Of a stretch of DNA of 64,000 bases, positions 40,817-50,470 are shown piece by piece. The notes beneath the pieces are model-generated. The model was not told the DNA's origin. It made no database searches and saw only the letters and a program-made list of their open reading frames with translations. Position numbers and translations under genes: made by a program. Source of the stretch: Pseudomonas sp. BSw22131 (GTDB lineage: Bacteria; Pseudomonadota; Gammaproteobacteria; Pseudomonadales; Pseudomonadaceae); the NCBI RefSeq assembly GCF_026810445.1, contig NZ_CP113949.1:434001-498000 (forward strand). Reading direction: 5' to 3'. Every line of letters starts with the position of its first letter. Positions within the stretch are counted from its first letter, which is position 1.

Positions 40817-41454
40817 TGCAGACGGTCGCGGTTATCGATTACGGCATGGGCAACTTGCATTCGGTGGCCAAGGCCCTGGAGCACGTGGGCGCCGGTCGTG
40901 TGTTGATCACCAGTGATGCTGATGTGATTCGCGAGGCCGACCGCGTGGTATTCCCCGGTGTCGGCGCGATTCGCGATTGCATGGCCGAGATTCGTCGGCT
41001 GGGTTTCGACTCGCTGGTGCGTGAAGTCAGCCAGGATCGTCCCTTTCTCGGCATCTGCGTCGGTATGCAAGCGCTGATGGATCGTAGTGAAGAGAGCGGC
41101 GGCGTTGACTGCATTGGGCTGTTTGCGGGTCAGGTCCGGTTCTTCGGCAAAGATCTGCACGAAGACGGCCAGCACCTGAAAGTCCCCCACATGGGCTGGA
41201 ATGAAGTCGCTCATGCGGTGGATCACCCGCTGTGGCACAGCATTCCGGACATGGCTCGTTTCTACTTCGTGCACAGCTATTACATTGATTCGCCCCATGC
41301 ACGGCAGATCGTTGGCCGTGGTCATTACGGCCATGACTTCGCGGCTGCGCTGGCTGATGGTTCGCGCTTCGCTGTGCAGTTTCACCCGGAGAAGAGTCAC
41401 ACCCATGGCCTGCAGTTGCTGCAGAACTTCGCCGCGTGGGACGGACGCTGGTAA
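40816..41454 (+). CDS. hisH: Imidazole glycerol phosphate synthase, glutaminase subunit
   Basis: A 212-residue class I glutamine amidotransferase. The start [18 protein letters not shown] and the active-site Cys in [12 protein letters not shown] (about residue 82) are standard, with His and Glu in [13 protein letters not shown] near the end. It supplies ammonia to HisF. It is coupled to hisB (one-base overlap) and to the following small gene. Confidence 0.96.
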   Translation: MQTVAVIDYGMGNLHSVAKALEHVGAGRVLITSDADVIREADRVVFPGVGAIRDCMAEIRRLGFDSLVREVSQDRPFLGICVGMQALMDRSEESGGVDCIGLFAGQVRFFGKDLHEDGQHLKVPHMGWNEVAHAVDHPLWHSIPDMARFYFVHSYYIDSPHARQIVGRGHYGHDFAAALADGSRFAVQFHPEKSHTHGLQLLQNFAAWDGRW

Positions 41455-41714
41455 TGAGCAAAAAGAACAAGCCGCCGATCCTGACCCTCACTCCTGAACA
41501 GGAGAACGAGGCTTGTCACACGATCAAGCGCTTCATGGAGGACCGTTTCGAACTGGACCTGGGTTCGTTCGAAGCCGCTGAAATCCTGGAATTATTCACC
41601 CGCGAAATCGCTCCGCACTATTACAACCGGGCCATTTTCGATGTTCAAGCGCACCTCAAGGAGCGTTTCGAAAGCATCGAAAGCGACGTTTGGGCGTTGG
41701 AGAAGAGCAGCTAG
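41454..41714 (+). CDS. DUF2164 family protein
   Basis: An 86-residue protein started at ATG 41454, inside the hisH stop. Pattern: [53 protein letters not shown] (long segment shown in part, family-typical). DUF2164 proteins are small, helical and often sit in his operons of Pseudomonas. Function is unknown. Conserved position suggests a link to histidine biosynthesis or only shared transcription. Confidence 0.8.
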   Translation: MSKKNKPPILTLTPEQENEACHTIKRFMEDRFELDLGSFEAAEILELFTREIAPHYYNRAIFDVQAHLKERFESIESDVWALEKSS

Positions 41715-41800
41715 AAGCTTCAAGCCTCAAGCTGCAAGAATTAGTAGAGATGCCACCTGCAGCTTATCGCTCGCAACTTGCAGCTCTTTTGACGAAGGAA
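41715..41800. repeat. AGCTTGCAGCTT-type repeat before hisA
   Basis: This short intergenic stretch is made of imperfect, partly palindromic copies of AAGCTTCAAGC, AAGCTGCAAG, GCAGCTTATCGCT and CAACTTGCAGCT. A related stretch lies between hisA and hisF. They are a known-looking Pseudomonas repeat type distinct from the GTAGGAGCG REP family. Confidence 0.6.
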
Positions 41801-41805
41801 AAAGA

Positions 41806-42555
41806 ATGCTCATCATTCCTGCTATCGACCTCAAAGACGGCGCCTGTGTGCGTCTGCGCCAAGGCCGTATGGAAGACTCAACCGTGTTTTCCGACGATCC
41901 CGTGGCCATGGCCGCCAAATGGGTTGAAGGCGGTTGCCGTCGTTTGCACCTGGTCGACCTCAATGGCGCGTTCGAAGGCCAGCCGGTGAATGGCGATGTG
42001 GTCACCGCAATTGCCAAGCGTTACCCGCAACTGCCGATCCAGATCGGTGGCGGCATTCGGTCGCTGGAAACCATTGAGCATTACGTCAAGGCTGGCGTGA
42101 GCTACGTGATCATCGGCACCAAGGCCGTCAAGGAGCCTGAGTTCGTGGCTGAAGCCTGCCGCGCCTTTCCGGGCAAAGTGATCGTCGGGCTCGATGCCAA
42201 AGACGGTTTCGTTGCCACCGACGGCTGGGCTGAAGTCAGCTCGGTGCAGGTGATCGATCTGGCCAAGCGTTTTGAAGCGGACGGCGTGTCGGCCATCGTT
42301 TATACCGACATCGCCAAAGACGGCATGATGCAGGGCTGCAACATCCCGTTCACCGCAGCGCTGGCAGCAGCCACCCGGATTCCGGTGATTGCGTCGGGCG
42401 GCATTCACAATCTGGGCGACATTCAGGCGCTGCTCGACGCCAGGGCGCCGGGCATTATCGGCGCAATCACCGGCCGTGCGATTTACGAAGGCACGCTGGA
42501 TGTGGCTGAAGCCCAGGCGTTGTGTGACAGCTACGCAGTCAGCTCCAAGCGGTAA
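41806..42555 (+). CDS. hisA: Phosphoribosylformimino-AICAR isomerase
   Basis: A 249-residue TIM-barrel isomerase from ATG 41806, preceded by GAAGGAAAAAGA. Catalytic Asp8 in [10 protein letters not shown] and Asp in [13 protein letters not shown] (about 165) are present; GGGIRSLE and the [11 protein letters not shown] phosphate loop are intact. It opens ProFAR to PRFAR in histidine synthesis. A longer frame starting in the repeat is rejected. Confidence 0.96.
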   Translation: MLIIPAIDLKDGACVRLRQGRMEDSTVFSDDPVAMAAKWVEGGCRRLHLVDLNGAFEGQPVNGDVVTAIAKRYPQLPIQIGGGIRSLETIEHYVKAGVSYVIIGTKAVKEPEFVAEACRAFPGKVIVGLDAKDGFVATDGWAEVSSVQVIDLAKRFEADGVSAIVYTDIAKDGMMQGCNIPFTAALAAATRIPVIASGGIHNLGDIQALLDARAPGIIGAITGRAIYEGTLDVAEAQALCDSYAVSSKR

Positions 42556-42630
42556 GCTTTGAGCTGCAAGCTAGAAGCTGACCTCGATCCGCTTTTACTT
42601 GCAGCTGAAAGCTCGAAGCTTGCAACTTAA
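42556..42630. repeat. AGCTTGCAGCTT-type repeat between hisA and hisF
   Basis: Copies of GAGCTGCAAGCT, TTGCAGCTGAAAGCT and AAGCTTGCAACTT in both orientations, closely related to the stretch before hisA. The transcript through this point would form strong stems. Confidence 0.6.
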
Positions 42631-42639
42631 GGACTAACC

Positions 42640-43410
42640 ATGGCCCTCGCCAAACGCATTATCCCTTGCCTCGATGTCGACAACGGCCGTGTGGTCAAGG
42701 GCGTCAAGTTCGAGAACATTCGTGACGCCGGCGACCCGGTGGAAATCGCTCGGCTGTACGACGAGCAGGGCGCCGACGAGATCACCTTTCTTGACATCAC
42801 CGCTAGCGTCGATGGCCGCGATACCACGCTGCATACCGTCGAGCGCATGGCGAGCCAGGTGTTCATCCCGCTGACGGTGGGCGGTGGCGTCAGGACCGTA
42901 CAAGACATTCGAAACCTGCTGAATGCGGGGGCCGATAAGGTCTCGATCAACACCGCAGCGGTGTTCAATCCTGAGTTTGTGGGCGAAGCAGCGGCGCGTT
43001 TCGGCGCGCAGTGCATCGTCGTCGCGATTGACGCGAAGAAGGTTTCGCTGCCCGGCGAAACGCCGCGCTGGGAGATCTTCACCCATGGAGGTCGCAAACC
43101 GACAGGCCTCGACGCCGTGTTATGGGCCAAGAAGATGGAAGAGCTGGGCGCAGGCGAAATCCTGTTGACCAGCATGGATCAGGACGGCATGAAAAACGGC
43201 TTCGACCTGGGCGTAACCCGCGCGATCAGTGATGCGTTGGGTATTCCGGTGATTGCCTCCGGCGGTGTCGGCAACCTTCAGCATCTGGCTGATGGTGTGC
43301 TGGAAGGCCATGCCAGCGCAGTGCTGGCGGCGAGTATTTTCCACTTTGGCGAATACACCGTGCCAGAAGCCAAGGCGTTCATGGCCAAGCAGGGGATTGT
43401 GGTTCGGTAA
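42640..43410 (+). CDS. hisF: Imidazole glycerol phosphate synthase, cyclase subunit
   Basis: A 256-residue barrel protein. Catalytic Asp11 ([14 protein letters not shown]) and Asp in [16 protein letters not shown] (about 173-188) are present, as are VGGGVRT and [16 protein letters not shown] phosphate loops. With HisH it makes imidazole glycerol phosphate and AICAR. It ends the his block. Confidence 0.97.
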   Translation: MALAKRIIPCLDVDNGRVVKGVKFENIRDAGDPVEIARLYDEQGADEITFLDITASVDGRDTTLHTVERMASQVFIPLTVGGGVRTVQDIRNLLNAGADKVSINTAAVFNPEFVGEAAARFGAQCIVVAIDAKKVSLPGETPRWEIFTHGGRKPTGLDAVLWAKKMEELGAGEILLTSMDQDGMKNGFDLGVTRAISDALGIPVIASGGVGNLQHLADGVLEGHASAVLAASIFHFGEYTVPEAKAFMAKQGIVVR

Positions 43411-43557
43411 GCCCGCTTCAGCAATTTTGGATCAGAGCCCCGAACTAGGCGCTTCAAGACACCCCTGTTCTGAAACCGACGTCCAGTGTCATCGAACTGG
43501 ACTTACTACAACGTTCCCGGCACTCTCTCGCCGTCGTCAGGAGGGGTGGCCAGGGAT

Positions 43558-44313
43558 ATGTTCAAAAGTGTTGTTCTTGCGCTGATCAGCGTATTGGCTC
43601 TGCTGGCCGGGACCGTCCGCGCGGATGATTCGCAGGCCAACTCAGTCGTCTTGCTGACTGAAAATTTCCCGCCGTACAACATGGCCACGGACGGTAAAAA
43701 CTTCGCCCAGGAAAGCAATATCGAAGGCATTGCCGTCGAGATCGTGCGCCAGACCTTCAAGCGGGCAGGGATCGGGTACAGCCTGACCCTGCGCTTTCCC
43801 TGGGAACGCATTTACAAACTTGCACTGGAAAAACCCGGCTATGGCGTCTTCGTCACGGCGCGGTTGCCTGAGCGCGAGACACTCTTCAAGTGGGTAGGCC
43901 CGATTGGCCCGGACGACTGGATCATGCTGGCGCGCGCCGACAGCACGATCGAGTTGAAGACACTGGAGCAAGCCAGGCAGTACAAAATCGGCGCCTATAA
44001 AGGCGATGCGATTGCTGAAGAGTTGACGCGCCAAGGGCTAAACCCGATCACCGTGCTGAGCGACAAGGACAATGCCCGCAAGCTGGTTGATGGCCAGATT
44101 GATCTCTGGGCCACGGGGGACCCAGCCGGCCGCTATCTGGCGCGGCAGGAAGGCATTTCGGGCTTGAAGAATGTGCTGCGTTTCAATCAGGCCGAGCTGT
44201 TTCTGGCTTTGAACAAGGAGACACCTGACGCGGTGGTCGCCAGGTTGCAGAAAGCCCTGAACGACATACGCGCGGAAGGCGTGGTTGACAAGATTCTCGG
44301 TAATTATCTGTAA
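43558..44313 (+). CDS. Periplasmic amino-acid-type binding protein (SBP_bac_3)
   Basis: A 251-residue protein from ATG 43558 with signal peptide (FKSVVLALISVLALLAGTVRAD). The mature part has LLTENFPPYNMATDG, IEGIAVEIVRQTF, RFPWERIYKLALE and VTARLPERETLFKWVGPI, the layout of Pseudomonas PAAT-like solute-binding proteins that stand alone after hisF. No permease or ATPase is adjacent, so it is an orphan binding or sensing protein. Substrate unknown; family members include histidine- or amino-acid-binding proteins. Confidence 0.8.
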   Translation: MFKSVVLALISVLALLAGTVRADDSQANSVVLLTENFPPYNMATDGKNFAQESNIEGIAVEIVRQTFKRAGIGYSLTLRFPWERIYKLALEKPGYGVFVTARLPERETLFKWVGPIGPDDWIMLARADSTIELKTLEQARQYKIGAYKGDAIAEELTRQGLNPITVLSDKDNARKLVDGQIDLWATGDPAGRYLARQEGISGLKNVLRFNQAELFLALNKETPDAVVARLQKALNDIRAEGVVDKILGNYL

Positions 44314-44320
44314 ATCTTCT

Positions 44321-44396
44321 GTAGGAGCGAACTCGTTCGCGAGGCGGCATGACTGTCACACCGCGTTGCTCGGCTCGTCAACAAGTTGGCTCCTAC
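44321..44396. repeat. REPIN (GTAGGAGCG type)
   Basis: GTAGGAGCGAACTCGTTCGCGA at the left and CAACAAGTTGGCTCCTAC at the right face each other across a short spacer, between convergent genes. It probably also ends transcription from both sides. Confidence 0.8.
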
Positions 44397-44406
44397 AGGG
44401 CCGTAG

Positions 44407-45207
44407 CTACCGATACACCCCATTGCGACCATGCCCAACCATCGCCTGATTGCCGCGCTCGCTGACCATGTGGCGAATCTCGATCCACTCGATGCCTTGG
44501 GATTTCAGCTTGGGCAGCTCACGTTCCAGCACGTCCAGCGTCACCGGGTAAGGATGGCCGATCATCACCGCTGAACCTTGCTTGCGCGCCAGTTTGATCG
44601 CTGTCTGCAACTGCCCGTTAATCGCCTCGGCGGTGCGTTCGTCATCAAGGAACACATCGCGCGACACGCTCGCCAATCCAATCTTCTGCGCTTCGGCAGC
44701 GGCTACTGTTTTAGCGCTGGTGCGGCTGTCCACCAGAAACATATGCCGACGCTGCAACTCGCTCACCAGCCACGCCATCGGCACGGGTTCGGCCGTCATG
44801 CGACTGCCCATGTGATTATTGATGCCGGCGGCATAAGGCACTTTGAGCAGTGCGGCGTTCAAGCGTGCTTCAAGCTCGGCCAAAGGCAATTCGGGGTGCC
44901 AGGCGTAAGGCCCGGTTGCGGGGTCCATTGGCATGTGCAGGATCACCGTTTTGCCGGCCTTGTGTGCCTGGCGGGCGAATTCAGTGGCATGCGGGGTGTC
45001 AGGCATGATCGCCAGCGTCACGGGGCCAGGCAGCTTGAGCGCTCGGGTATCGCGCTCAGGGTTCTGGCCAAGATCGTCAATGATCAAACTGAGATAAGCG
45101 ACTTTCGCCGCCTTGGTTTGGGTCTCAGTGCTGCTGACAGGCGCCGCGTGGACGGCGCCCGTCAGACCAGTCACTGCGCAGAAGAGCGCGATTACAGACA
45201 CGCGCAT
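44407..45207 (-). CDS. yibQ: Divergent polysaccharide deacetylase family protein YibQ
   Basis: A 266-residue exported protein (signal peptide ending VHAAPV). Family core: LSLIIDDLGQNPERDTRAL, VTLAIMPDTPHATEFARQAHKAGKTVILHMPMDP and NHMGSRMTAEPVPM, as in divergent polysaccharide deacetylases (DUF610). It forms the unit gpmI-envC-ctpA-yibQ common in gamma-proteobacteria. A role in envelope polysaccharide processing is presumed; activity is not established as far as I know. It is separated from ctpA by one base. Confidence 0.9.
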   Translation of the reverse strand: MRVSVIALFCAVTGLTGAVHAAPVSSTETQTKAAKVAYLSLIIDDLGQNPERDTRALKLPGPVTLAIMPDTPHATEFARQAHKAGKTVILHMPMDPATGPYAWHPELPLAELEARLNAALLKVPYAAGINNHMGSRMTAEPVPMAWLVSELQRRHMFLVDSRTSAKTVAAAEAQKIGLASVSRDVFLDDERTAEAINGQLQTAIKLARKQGSAVMIGHPYPVTLDVLERELPKLKSQGIEWIEIRHMVSERGNQAMVGHGRNGVYR

Positions 45208-45208
45208 G

Positions 45209-46540
45209 TCAGTTGCCGCGCGTCACACTCAAGCCTTTGAGCAAGCTGAGGGCTTGGTTGAGCTGGTAATCGTCGTCCTGAGGACGTGCTTTGCCAGCCT
45301 TGGCTTTGGTGGTCGGCTTGTCTGCGCCGCCGTTGCCGTTGCCCAAGTGGCCGAGCAGATCGGCTTCCTTGTAGTTCTCGGCGTCAGTTTCTGTGGTCAG
45401 TTTGGCGCGACGCACTTCGATGTCAGGGTTGATGCCCTGCGCCTGAATCGAGCGACCGTTTGGCGTGTAATACAGCGCCGTGGTGATCTTCAGTGCGCGA
45501 TCGTTATTGAGCGGCAACACCGTTTGCACCGAGCCTTTGCCGAACGTATCGGTACCCATCAGGATGCCGCGCTTCTGGTCCTGCAGCGCACCGGCGACGA
45601 TTTCCGATGCCGACGCGCTGCCGCCGTTGATCAGCACCACCAATGGCACGCCTTCGCTGGCGTCGGCCGGGTCGGCAGAGAAGCGCAGCTCTGAGTTGGC
45701 GATCCGGCCCTTGGTGTAAACGATCAGCCCTTTGGTCAGGAAGTGGTCGGCCACTTCGACCGCCGCTTGCAGCACGCCGCCGGGGTTGTTGCGCAGGTCG
45801 AGAATCAGACCGCTCATTTTCTTGCCATTGTCTTTACGCAGTTTCGCCAGCGCTTTGCCGACTTCTTCGCCGGTTTTGACCTGGAACTGCGTGATGCGGA
45901 TGTAGCCGTAGCCGTTCTCGAGCATCTGCGACTTCACGCTCTTGACCTGAATGGTCGCCCGGGCGAGGGTCACGTCGAATGGCGTGCCGCCGTCGCGCAC
46001 CAGGGTCAGCGTGATCTTCTCGCCAAGCTTGCCGCGCATCTTGTCGACCGCTTCCTGCATGGTCTGGCCTTGGGTCGGCGCGCCGTTGATCTTGACGATC
46101 AGGTCGCCAGCCTCGATACCGGCCTTGGACGCGGGCGTGTCATCGATGGGAGAGACGACTTTGATGAAGCCATCCTCGACGCCAACCTCAATGCCCAGAC
46201 CGCCGAATTCACCGCTGGTGCTCTCCTGCAGCTCCTGGAAATCTTCCGGGCCAAGGTAAGCCGAGTGAGGGTCGAGATTGCTGAGCATGCCCTTGATGGC
46301 ATTCTCCAGCAGGGTCTTGTCGTCTACAGGCTCGACGTAGGCCGCTTTGATCCTGTCCATGACCTCGGCGAACGTGCGCAGCTCGTCAAGCGGCAGCGGC
46401 GCTTTGAGGTTAGGCGCAGTGGCGGCAGGCGAGGCGGCGGGAGTCGCTGCTGGAGCGGCACCGGCTGCTTGGGCCAGAGGCGCGCCGATTATCACGGCGA
46501 TAGTCAGGGCCAGCGAGGTGAGGCGGGACGAAAACAGCAT
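45209..46540 (-). CDS. ctpA: Carboxy-terminal processing protease (S41)
   Basis: A 443-residue periplasmic protease with a signal peptide (ending AQAAGA), a PDZ domain (about 100-190, GLGIEVGVEDGFIKVVSPIDDTPASKAGIEAGDLIVKING in part) and the catalytic part with Ser in NGGSASASEIVAGALQD and Lys in TFGKGSVQTV. In Pseudomonas CtpA with its partner LbcA degrades cell-wall hydrolases. It lies directly after envC, whose product activates amidases, so the operon joins two controls of peptidoglycan cleavage. Confidence 0.93.
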   Translation of the reverse strand: MLFSSRLTSLALTIAVIIGAPLAQAAGAAPAATPAASPAATAPNLKAPLPLDELRTFAEVMDRIKAAYVEPVDDKTLLENAIKGMLSNLDPHSAYLGPEDFQELQESTSGEFGGLGIEVGVEDGFIKVVSPIDDTPASKAGIEAGDLIVKINGAPTQGQTMQEAVDKMRGKLGEKITLTLVRDGGTPFDVTLARATIQVKSVKSQMLENGYGYIRITQFQVKTGEEVGKALAKLRKDNGKKMSGLILDLRNNPGGVLQAAVEVADHFLTKGLIVYTKGRIANSELRFSADPADASEGVPLVVLINGGSASASEIVAGALQDQKRGILMGTDTFGKGSVQTVLPLNNDRALKITTALYYTPNGRSIQAQGINPDIEVRRAKLTTETDAENYKEADLLGHLGNGNGGADKPTTKAKAGKARPQDDDYQLNQALSLLKGLSVTRGN

Positions 46541-46570
46541 GTCTTACGAACTCCTGAATGAGGCGTCGAC

Positions 46571-47902
46571 TTATCCTTGAGTGCGACACCATTGGGCCGG
46601 ATCACTTGGGCGACCCTGCTGACGAATAGCGAAATACAACGCCGGAGTGTCTTGACCACCACCACTGCTTCCTACAGTGGAGATCGCTTCCCCGGCTTTA
46701 ACAATGTCCCCAGCCTCTTTCAACAGACTCTGGTTGTGACCATACAGACTCAAATAACCGTTGCCGTGGTCGAGAATGACCAGAAGCCCTGCGCCACGCA
46801 ACCAATCGGCAAACACCACACGTCCACCGTGCACAGCGTGTACCTGACTGCCCGCCGAAGCGCTGATCAGTACGCCATCCCACTTGGTTCTTTCGTCATC
46901 GCCGCGGGTTTCACCGAACCTCGCCAACAATCGACCATCGACAGGCCAAGGAAGTTTTCCTTTTGCTTGATCAAACCGGCCACCGTAAGACTGACCGACA
47001 CTGGAAACCATCACGCCGGGCGCCTTGACAGGGCGGCGGGGAGGCTCATCGGTGTCATCTTTTTTGTTGAGGCTGGCCGCGAGCGCTTCTTGCTCTCGTT
47101 GGCGTTTTTCGGCTTCCTGCTGGGCAATCAGCGCTTTCTGACGCGCTTCCTCGGCCTCTCTGGCCTGACGTGCCAGGGTTTCCTCAATGGTTTTCAACAC
47201 TTTCGCCAGGTCAGCTTGATCTTGCTGACGCGACTGCAGCTTCTGATCGCGGGCTTTGTAGTCCTGATTCAACTTGGCCAAAGCCGTTTGTCGCTCTTTG
47301 CGTACGTCGTCAAGTTTGGCTTTCTGGTCGTCCAGTGAGCTTTTCTGGACCAGCAATTGTGCTTGTTGCATGTCGATGTCTTTTTCAACACCGGCCAATT
47401 GCCGCAGGGTTTCATTGAAACTGCGTAATTGCTCCAGGCGTGCCTGGCTCAGATAGTCGTAATAGGTGAGGGTACGTGCGAATTTTTCTGGATTCTGCTG
47501 ATTGAGCAGCAGTTTCAGGTATTCCTGGCGACCGCTCTGATACGCGGCGCGGGCCTGCATGGCAATCAGGCGTTGCTGTTCAACGCGTGCGCTCTGGAGT
47601 TTTTTTTTCTCCTGGTCGAGCCGCTGAAGCTCGCTTTCACTCTTTTTTAGTTCCTTTTGCAGGACCTCGACCTGCTTCTCCAGCTTACCCATCTCGGTTT
47701 CAGTGGTGCGCAGATCTTTCTGTACGCCAGACCTTTCTTCCTGCAACTGCCCGAGCACTTTTTTCAGCTCGGTGATGTCCTGACGCGTGGCATCCAGTTG
47801 TTTCTGGGTCTGTGCGCGCTCGTCGTCGGCGAACGCCGGGTTGAGCAGACAAATCAAAGCAAGGGCGATCAGGGCGCGGAGCATGAGGACGGGCGATACC
47901 AA
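46571..47902 (-). CDS. envC: Murein hydrolase activator EnvC
   Basis: A 443-residue protein: signal peptide (ending AFA-DD), long coiled coil (about 25-290, charged heptads), and a C-terminal LytM domain (about 320-440) with GRLLARFGETRG..., AVHGGRVVFADWLRG and LLVILDHGNGYLSLYGHN. The catalytic metal ligands of true LytM peptidases are partly replaced, as in EnvC, which activates AmiA/AmiB at the division site. It is second in the gpmI-envC-ctpA-yibQ order. Confidence 0.93.
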   Translation of the reverse strand: MVSPVLMLRALIALALICLLNPAFADDERAQTQKQLDATRQDITELKKVLGQLQEERSGVQKDLRTTETEMGKLEKQVEVLQKELKKSESELQRLDQEKKKLQSARVEQQRLIAMQARAAYQSGRQEYLKLLLNQQNPEKFARTLTYYDYLSQARLEQLRSFNETLRQLAGVEKDIDMQQAQLLVQKSSLDDQKAKLDDVRKERQTALAKLNQDYKARDQKLQSRQQDQADLAKVLKTIEETLARQAREAEEARQKALIAQQEAEKRQREQEALAASLNKKDDTDEPPRRPVKAPGVMVSSVGQSYGGRFDQAKGKLPWPVDGRLLARFGETRGDDERTKWDGVLISASAGSQVHAVHGGRVVFADWLRGAGLLVILDHGNGYLSLYGHNQSLLKEAGDIVKAGEAISTVGSSGGGQDTPALYFAIRQQGRPSDPAQWCRTQG

Positions 47903-47985
47903 GGAGTGAAGACGGGCCTAGTATGCCCGCCAGAGGCTGCAAAAAAAACGCTACGAAGGCGCAGCTTTCAGACATTTCATACAAA

Positions 47986-48016
47986 AACCGGCCTGTCATC
48001 TGATGACAGACCGGTT
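47986..48016 (-). terminator. Terminator after gpmI
   Basis: AACCGG.CTGTCAT and ATGACAG.CCGGTT arms form a long stem with one mismatch. It lies 20 bases beyond the gpmI stop; the minus strand continues with a T-run. It separates gpmI from envC transcription. Confidence 0.8.
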
Positions 48017-48036
48017 ATAGGCCGATTTAAAGCAGG

Positions 48037-49572
48037 TTAGTTCGGCACCAGGATGGAATGGCCGGTCATTTCTTCAGGCTTCTCCATGCCCAACAGCAGC
48101 AGCATGGTCGGTGCAACGTCCGCCAGAACGCCGCCTTCGCGCACTTTCAGATCACGCTTGCCGATATAAATGAACGGCACCGGCTCGGTGGTGTGCGCAG
48201 TGTGTGGCTGATGAGTTTTGTCATCGGTCATCTGCTCGCAGTTGCCGTGGTCTGCCGTGATCAGTGCTTCGCCGCCGACCTTTTCCAGCGCTTGGGCGAT
48301 ACGGCCGACGCATACGTCCAGGCATTCGACGGCTTTGATGGCGGCTTCCATGATGCCGCTGTGGCCAACCATGTCGCCGTTGGCGTAGTTGACAACGATC
48401 ACGTCGAAACGCTGATTTTCGATGGCGTCGACGATTTTATCGGTGACTTGGGGCGCGCTCATTTCCGGCTGCAGGTCGTAAGTGGCGACCTTCGGAGACG
48501 GGATCAGGATCCGCTCTTCGCCGGGGAAGGGTTCTTCGCGGCCGCCCGAAAAGAAGAACGTGACGTGCGCGTACTTCTCGGTTTCGGCGATGCGCAACTG
48601 GGTTTTACCGTTGTTGGAGAGGTACTCGCCCAATACGTTGTGCAAGCCAGCTTTGGTGAATGCGGCCGGGGCGTGGATGCTGGCGGCGTACTGCGTCAGC
48701 GTCACGAAACCGGTCAGTTTTGGCTGACGAGCGCGGGCGAAGTCGTTGAAATCGTCTTCGACAAACACGCGGCTCAGCTCGCGGGCGCGGTCGGCACGGA
48801 AATTCATGAACACTACGGCGTCGCCGTCTTCGACCTTGACCTGCTCACCGATGCGCGTGGCTTTGACGAACTCGTCGTTCTCACCGTGCTCGTAGGCTGC
48901 GTCAAGACCGGCTTTGGCGGTGGCAGCCTGGAATTCACACGTGCCGTCGACGATCAGGTTGTAGGCAGCTTCGACACGGTCCCAACGATTGTCGCGGTCC
49001 ATGGCAAAATAACGTCCGATCATCGTGGCGGTGCGCCCTTTGCCCAAGCGCTTGTAGGCGGTTTCCATGGTGTCGAGGTATTTGTGCGCGCTGCGTGGCG
49101 GCGTGTCGCGACCATCGAGGAAGGCGTGCAGATAAATCTTGTCGGCGCCGCGCTTGACCGCCAGTTCTACCATCGCCACCAGATGGTCTTCATGGCTGTG
49201 CACACCGCCGTCTGACAGCAATCCAAGAATGTGTACTGCCTTGCCAGCGCCAACGGCCGCATCGACCGCTGTGCAAATGGCCGGGTTTTCGAAAAACTCG
49301 CCGTCGCGGATCGCCTTCGTCACCCGTGTGAAATCCTGATATACCACGCGTCCGGCGCCGAGGTTCATGTGACCGACTTCGGAGTTGCCCATCTGGCCAT
49401 CCGGCAAGCCGACGTCCATGCCGGAGCCCGAAATCAGGCCGTTGGGCATGGTTTTGTACAGGTGATCCAGCACCGGCATTTTTGCCGAATAGACTGCGTT
49501 GCCTTCGTGGCTGTCGCTGTGTCCGAAGCCGTCCAGGATGATCAGGACCAAAGGTTTAGGCGTGGTAGTCAT
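48037..49572 (-). CDS. gpmI: 2,3-bisphosphoglycerate-independent phosphoglycerate mutase
   Basis: A 511-residue enzyme from the ATG at 49570-49572; an 11-codon longer frame is less likely. It has [19 protein letters not shown] with the first metal-binding Asp, the nucleophile Ser in [17 protein letters not shown] (about 62-66), and [21 protein letters not shown] and [13 protein letters not shown] near the end with the second metal site. It interconverts 3- and 2-phosphoglycerate in glycolysis, using two Mn ions. It is divergent from the rhodanese-like gene. Confidence 0.96.
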   Translation of the reverse strand: MTTTPKPLVLIILDGFGHSDSHEGNAVYSAKMPVLDHLYKTMPNGLISGSGMDVGLPDGQMGNSEVGHMNLGAGRVVYQDFTRVTKAIRDGEFFENPAICTAVDAAVGAGKAVHILGLLSDGGVHSHEDHLVAMVELAVKRGADKIYLHAFLDGRDTPPRSAHKYLDTMETAYKRLGKGRTATMIGRYFAMDRDNRWDRVEAAYNLIVDGTCEFQAATAKAGLDAAYEHGENDEFVKATRIGEQVKVEDGDAVVFMNFRADRARELSRVFVEDDFNDFARARQPKLTGFVTLTQYAASIHAPAAFTKAGLHNVLGEYLSNNGKTQLRIAETEKYAHVTFFFSGGREEPFPGEERILIPSPKVATYDLQPEMSAPQVTDKIVDAIENQRFDVIVVNYANGDMVGHSGIMEAAIKAVECLDVCVGRIAQALEKVGGEALITADHGNCEQMTDDKTHQPHTAHTTEPVPFIYIGKRDLKVREGGVLADVAPTMLLLLGMEKPEEMTGHSILVPN

Positions 49573-49761
49573 AGATCCCTCGTCTGCGAATGGTGTGAAA
49601 ATCACGCGCTGATTTCACATCACCGGCATGGCTTATAGAAGAAGTAGAAAAAAGATCGACAGTTTAAGTTGAAGTTCAAACGGCGTCACTGCCGTACGGG
49701 CTTTGGCCGACCTTGGGGGCTGTGTATACTGGCCGACATTTTAACGCCCTGGAACCTTCTG

Positions 49762-50175
49762 ATGGTTGCTCACCTGATCCAATTTGCCACTCAACACTAT
49801 TTGCTGGTTGGCGCGTTCGTCATTTTGCTGGCTCTGCTGATCGCATACGAAATGAGCAAGGGCGGCCGTAGCCTGAGCACGGGCGAGCTGACCGCATTGG
49901 TCAACCGTGATGAGGGCGTCGTCATTGATGTACGCACAAAAAAGGACTTCACCGCAGGCCATATCGTCGGCGCGCTGAGCTTCCCGCAGGACAAGGTGAT
50001 TTCCCGCGTGTCGGAGCTTGAGAAGTACAAGGAAAAAACCTTGATCATCGTTGACGCAGCCGGTCAGCACGCAGGCACGATCGCACGTGAACTGCTTACG
50101 GCTGGTTTCAAGGCCGCCAAGCTGTCTGGCGGTGTCTCCTCCTGGCGCGCAGATAACCTCCCATTGGTGAAATAA
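49762..50175 (+). CDS. yibN: Membrane-anchored rhodanese-like protein (YibN-like) without catalytic Cys
   Basis: A 137-residue protein from ATG 49762: one N-terminal membrane helix (about 13-30, LVGAFVILLALLIAYE) and a rhodanese fold (GVVIDVRTKKDFTAGHIVGALSFP, later LSGGVSSWRADNLPLVK). Where active rhodaneses have Cys in the loop after the strand, this one reads LIIVDAAGQHAG with Asp98, so persulfide transfer is not expected. In E. coli YibN is inner-membrane and lies in the same order, yibN-grxC-secB. The changed loop may be typical of Pseudomonas; I cannot check that here. Confidence 0.85.
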   Translation: MVAHLIQFATQHYLLVGAFVILLALLIAYEMSKGGRSLSTGELTALVNRDEGVVIDVRTKKDFTAGHIVGALSFPQDKVISRVSELEKYKEKTLIIVDAAGQHAGTIARELLTAGFKAAKLSGGVSSWRADNLPLVK

Positions 50176-50176
50176 A

Positions 50177-50431
50177 ATGCCTGAAGTCATCGTTTACTCC
50201 AGCGACTATTGCCCTTACTGCTCACGCGCCAAGCAACTGCTGAACAGCAAGAAAGTGGCCTTCGATGAAATCGTCGTGGATGGCAAGCCGGGACTGCGTT
50301 CAGAGATGATCAAAAAAGCGGGACGCACGTCAGTGCCGCAGATCTGGATCGGCTCTGTGCACGTCGGTGGATGCGATGACCTCTTTGCTCTGGAGCGTGC
50401 CGGCAAGCTGGATGCGCTGCTGACAGCCTAA
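50177..50431 (+). CDS. grxC: Glutaredoxin 3
   Basis: An 84-residue dithiol glutaredoxin with the CPYC active site (YSSDYCPYCSRAKQLL) and the TSVPQIWIG / GGCDDLFAL glutathione-binding segments. It reduces disulfides with glutathione. It starts one base after the rhodanese-like stop and is followed by secB, a conserved trio. Confidence 0.96.
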   Translation: MPEVIVYSSDYCPYCSRAKQLLNSKKVAFDEIVVDGKPGLRSEMIKKAGRTSVPQIWIGSVHVGGCDDLFALERAGKLDALLTA

Positions 50432-50470
50432 TTCAACCCTGCAAGACCTTAAAAGTAAGAAGGATTTGAG

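Noticed and set aside
48058..49215. A 385-codon plus-strand frame opposite gpmI
   Set aside because: It is antisense to an intact conserved enzyme; no family pattern.
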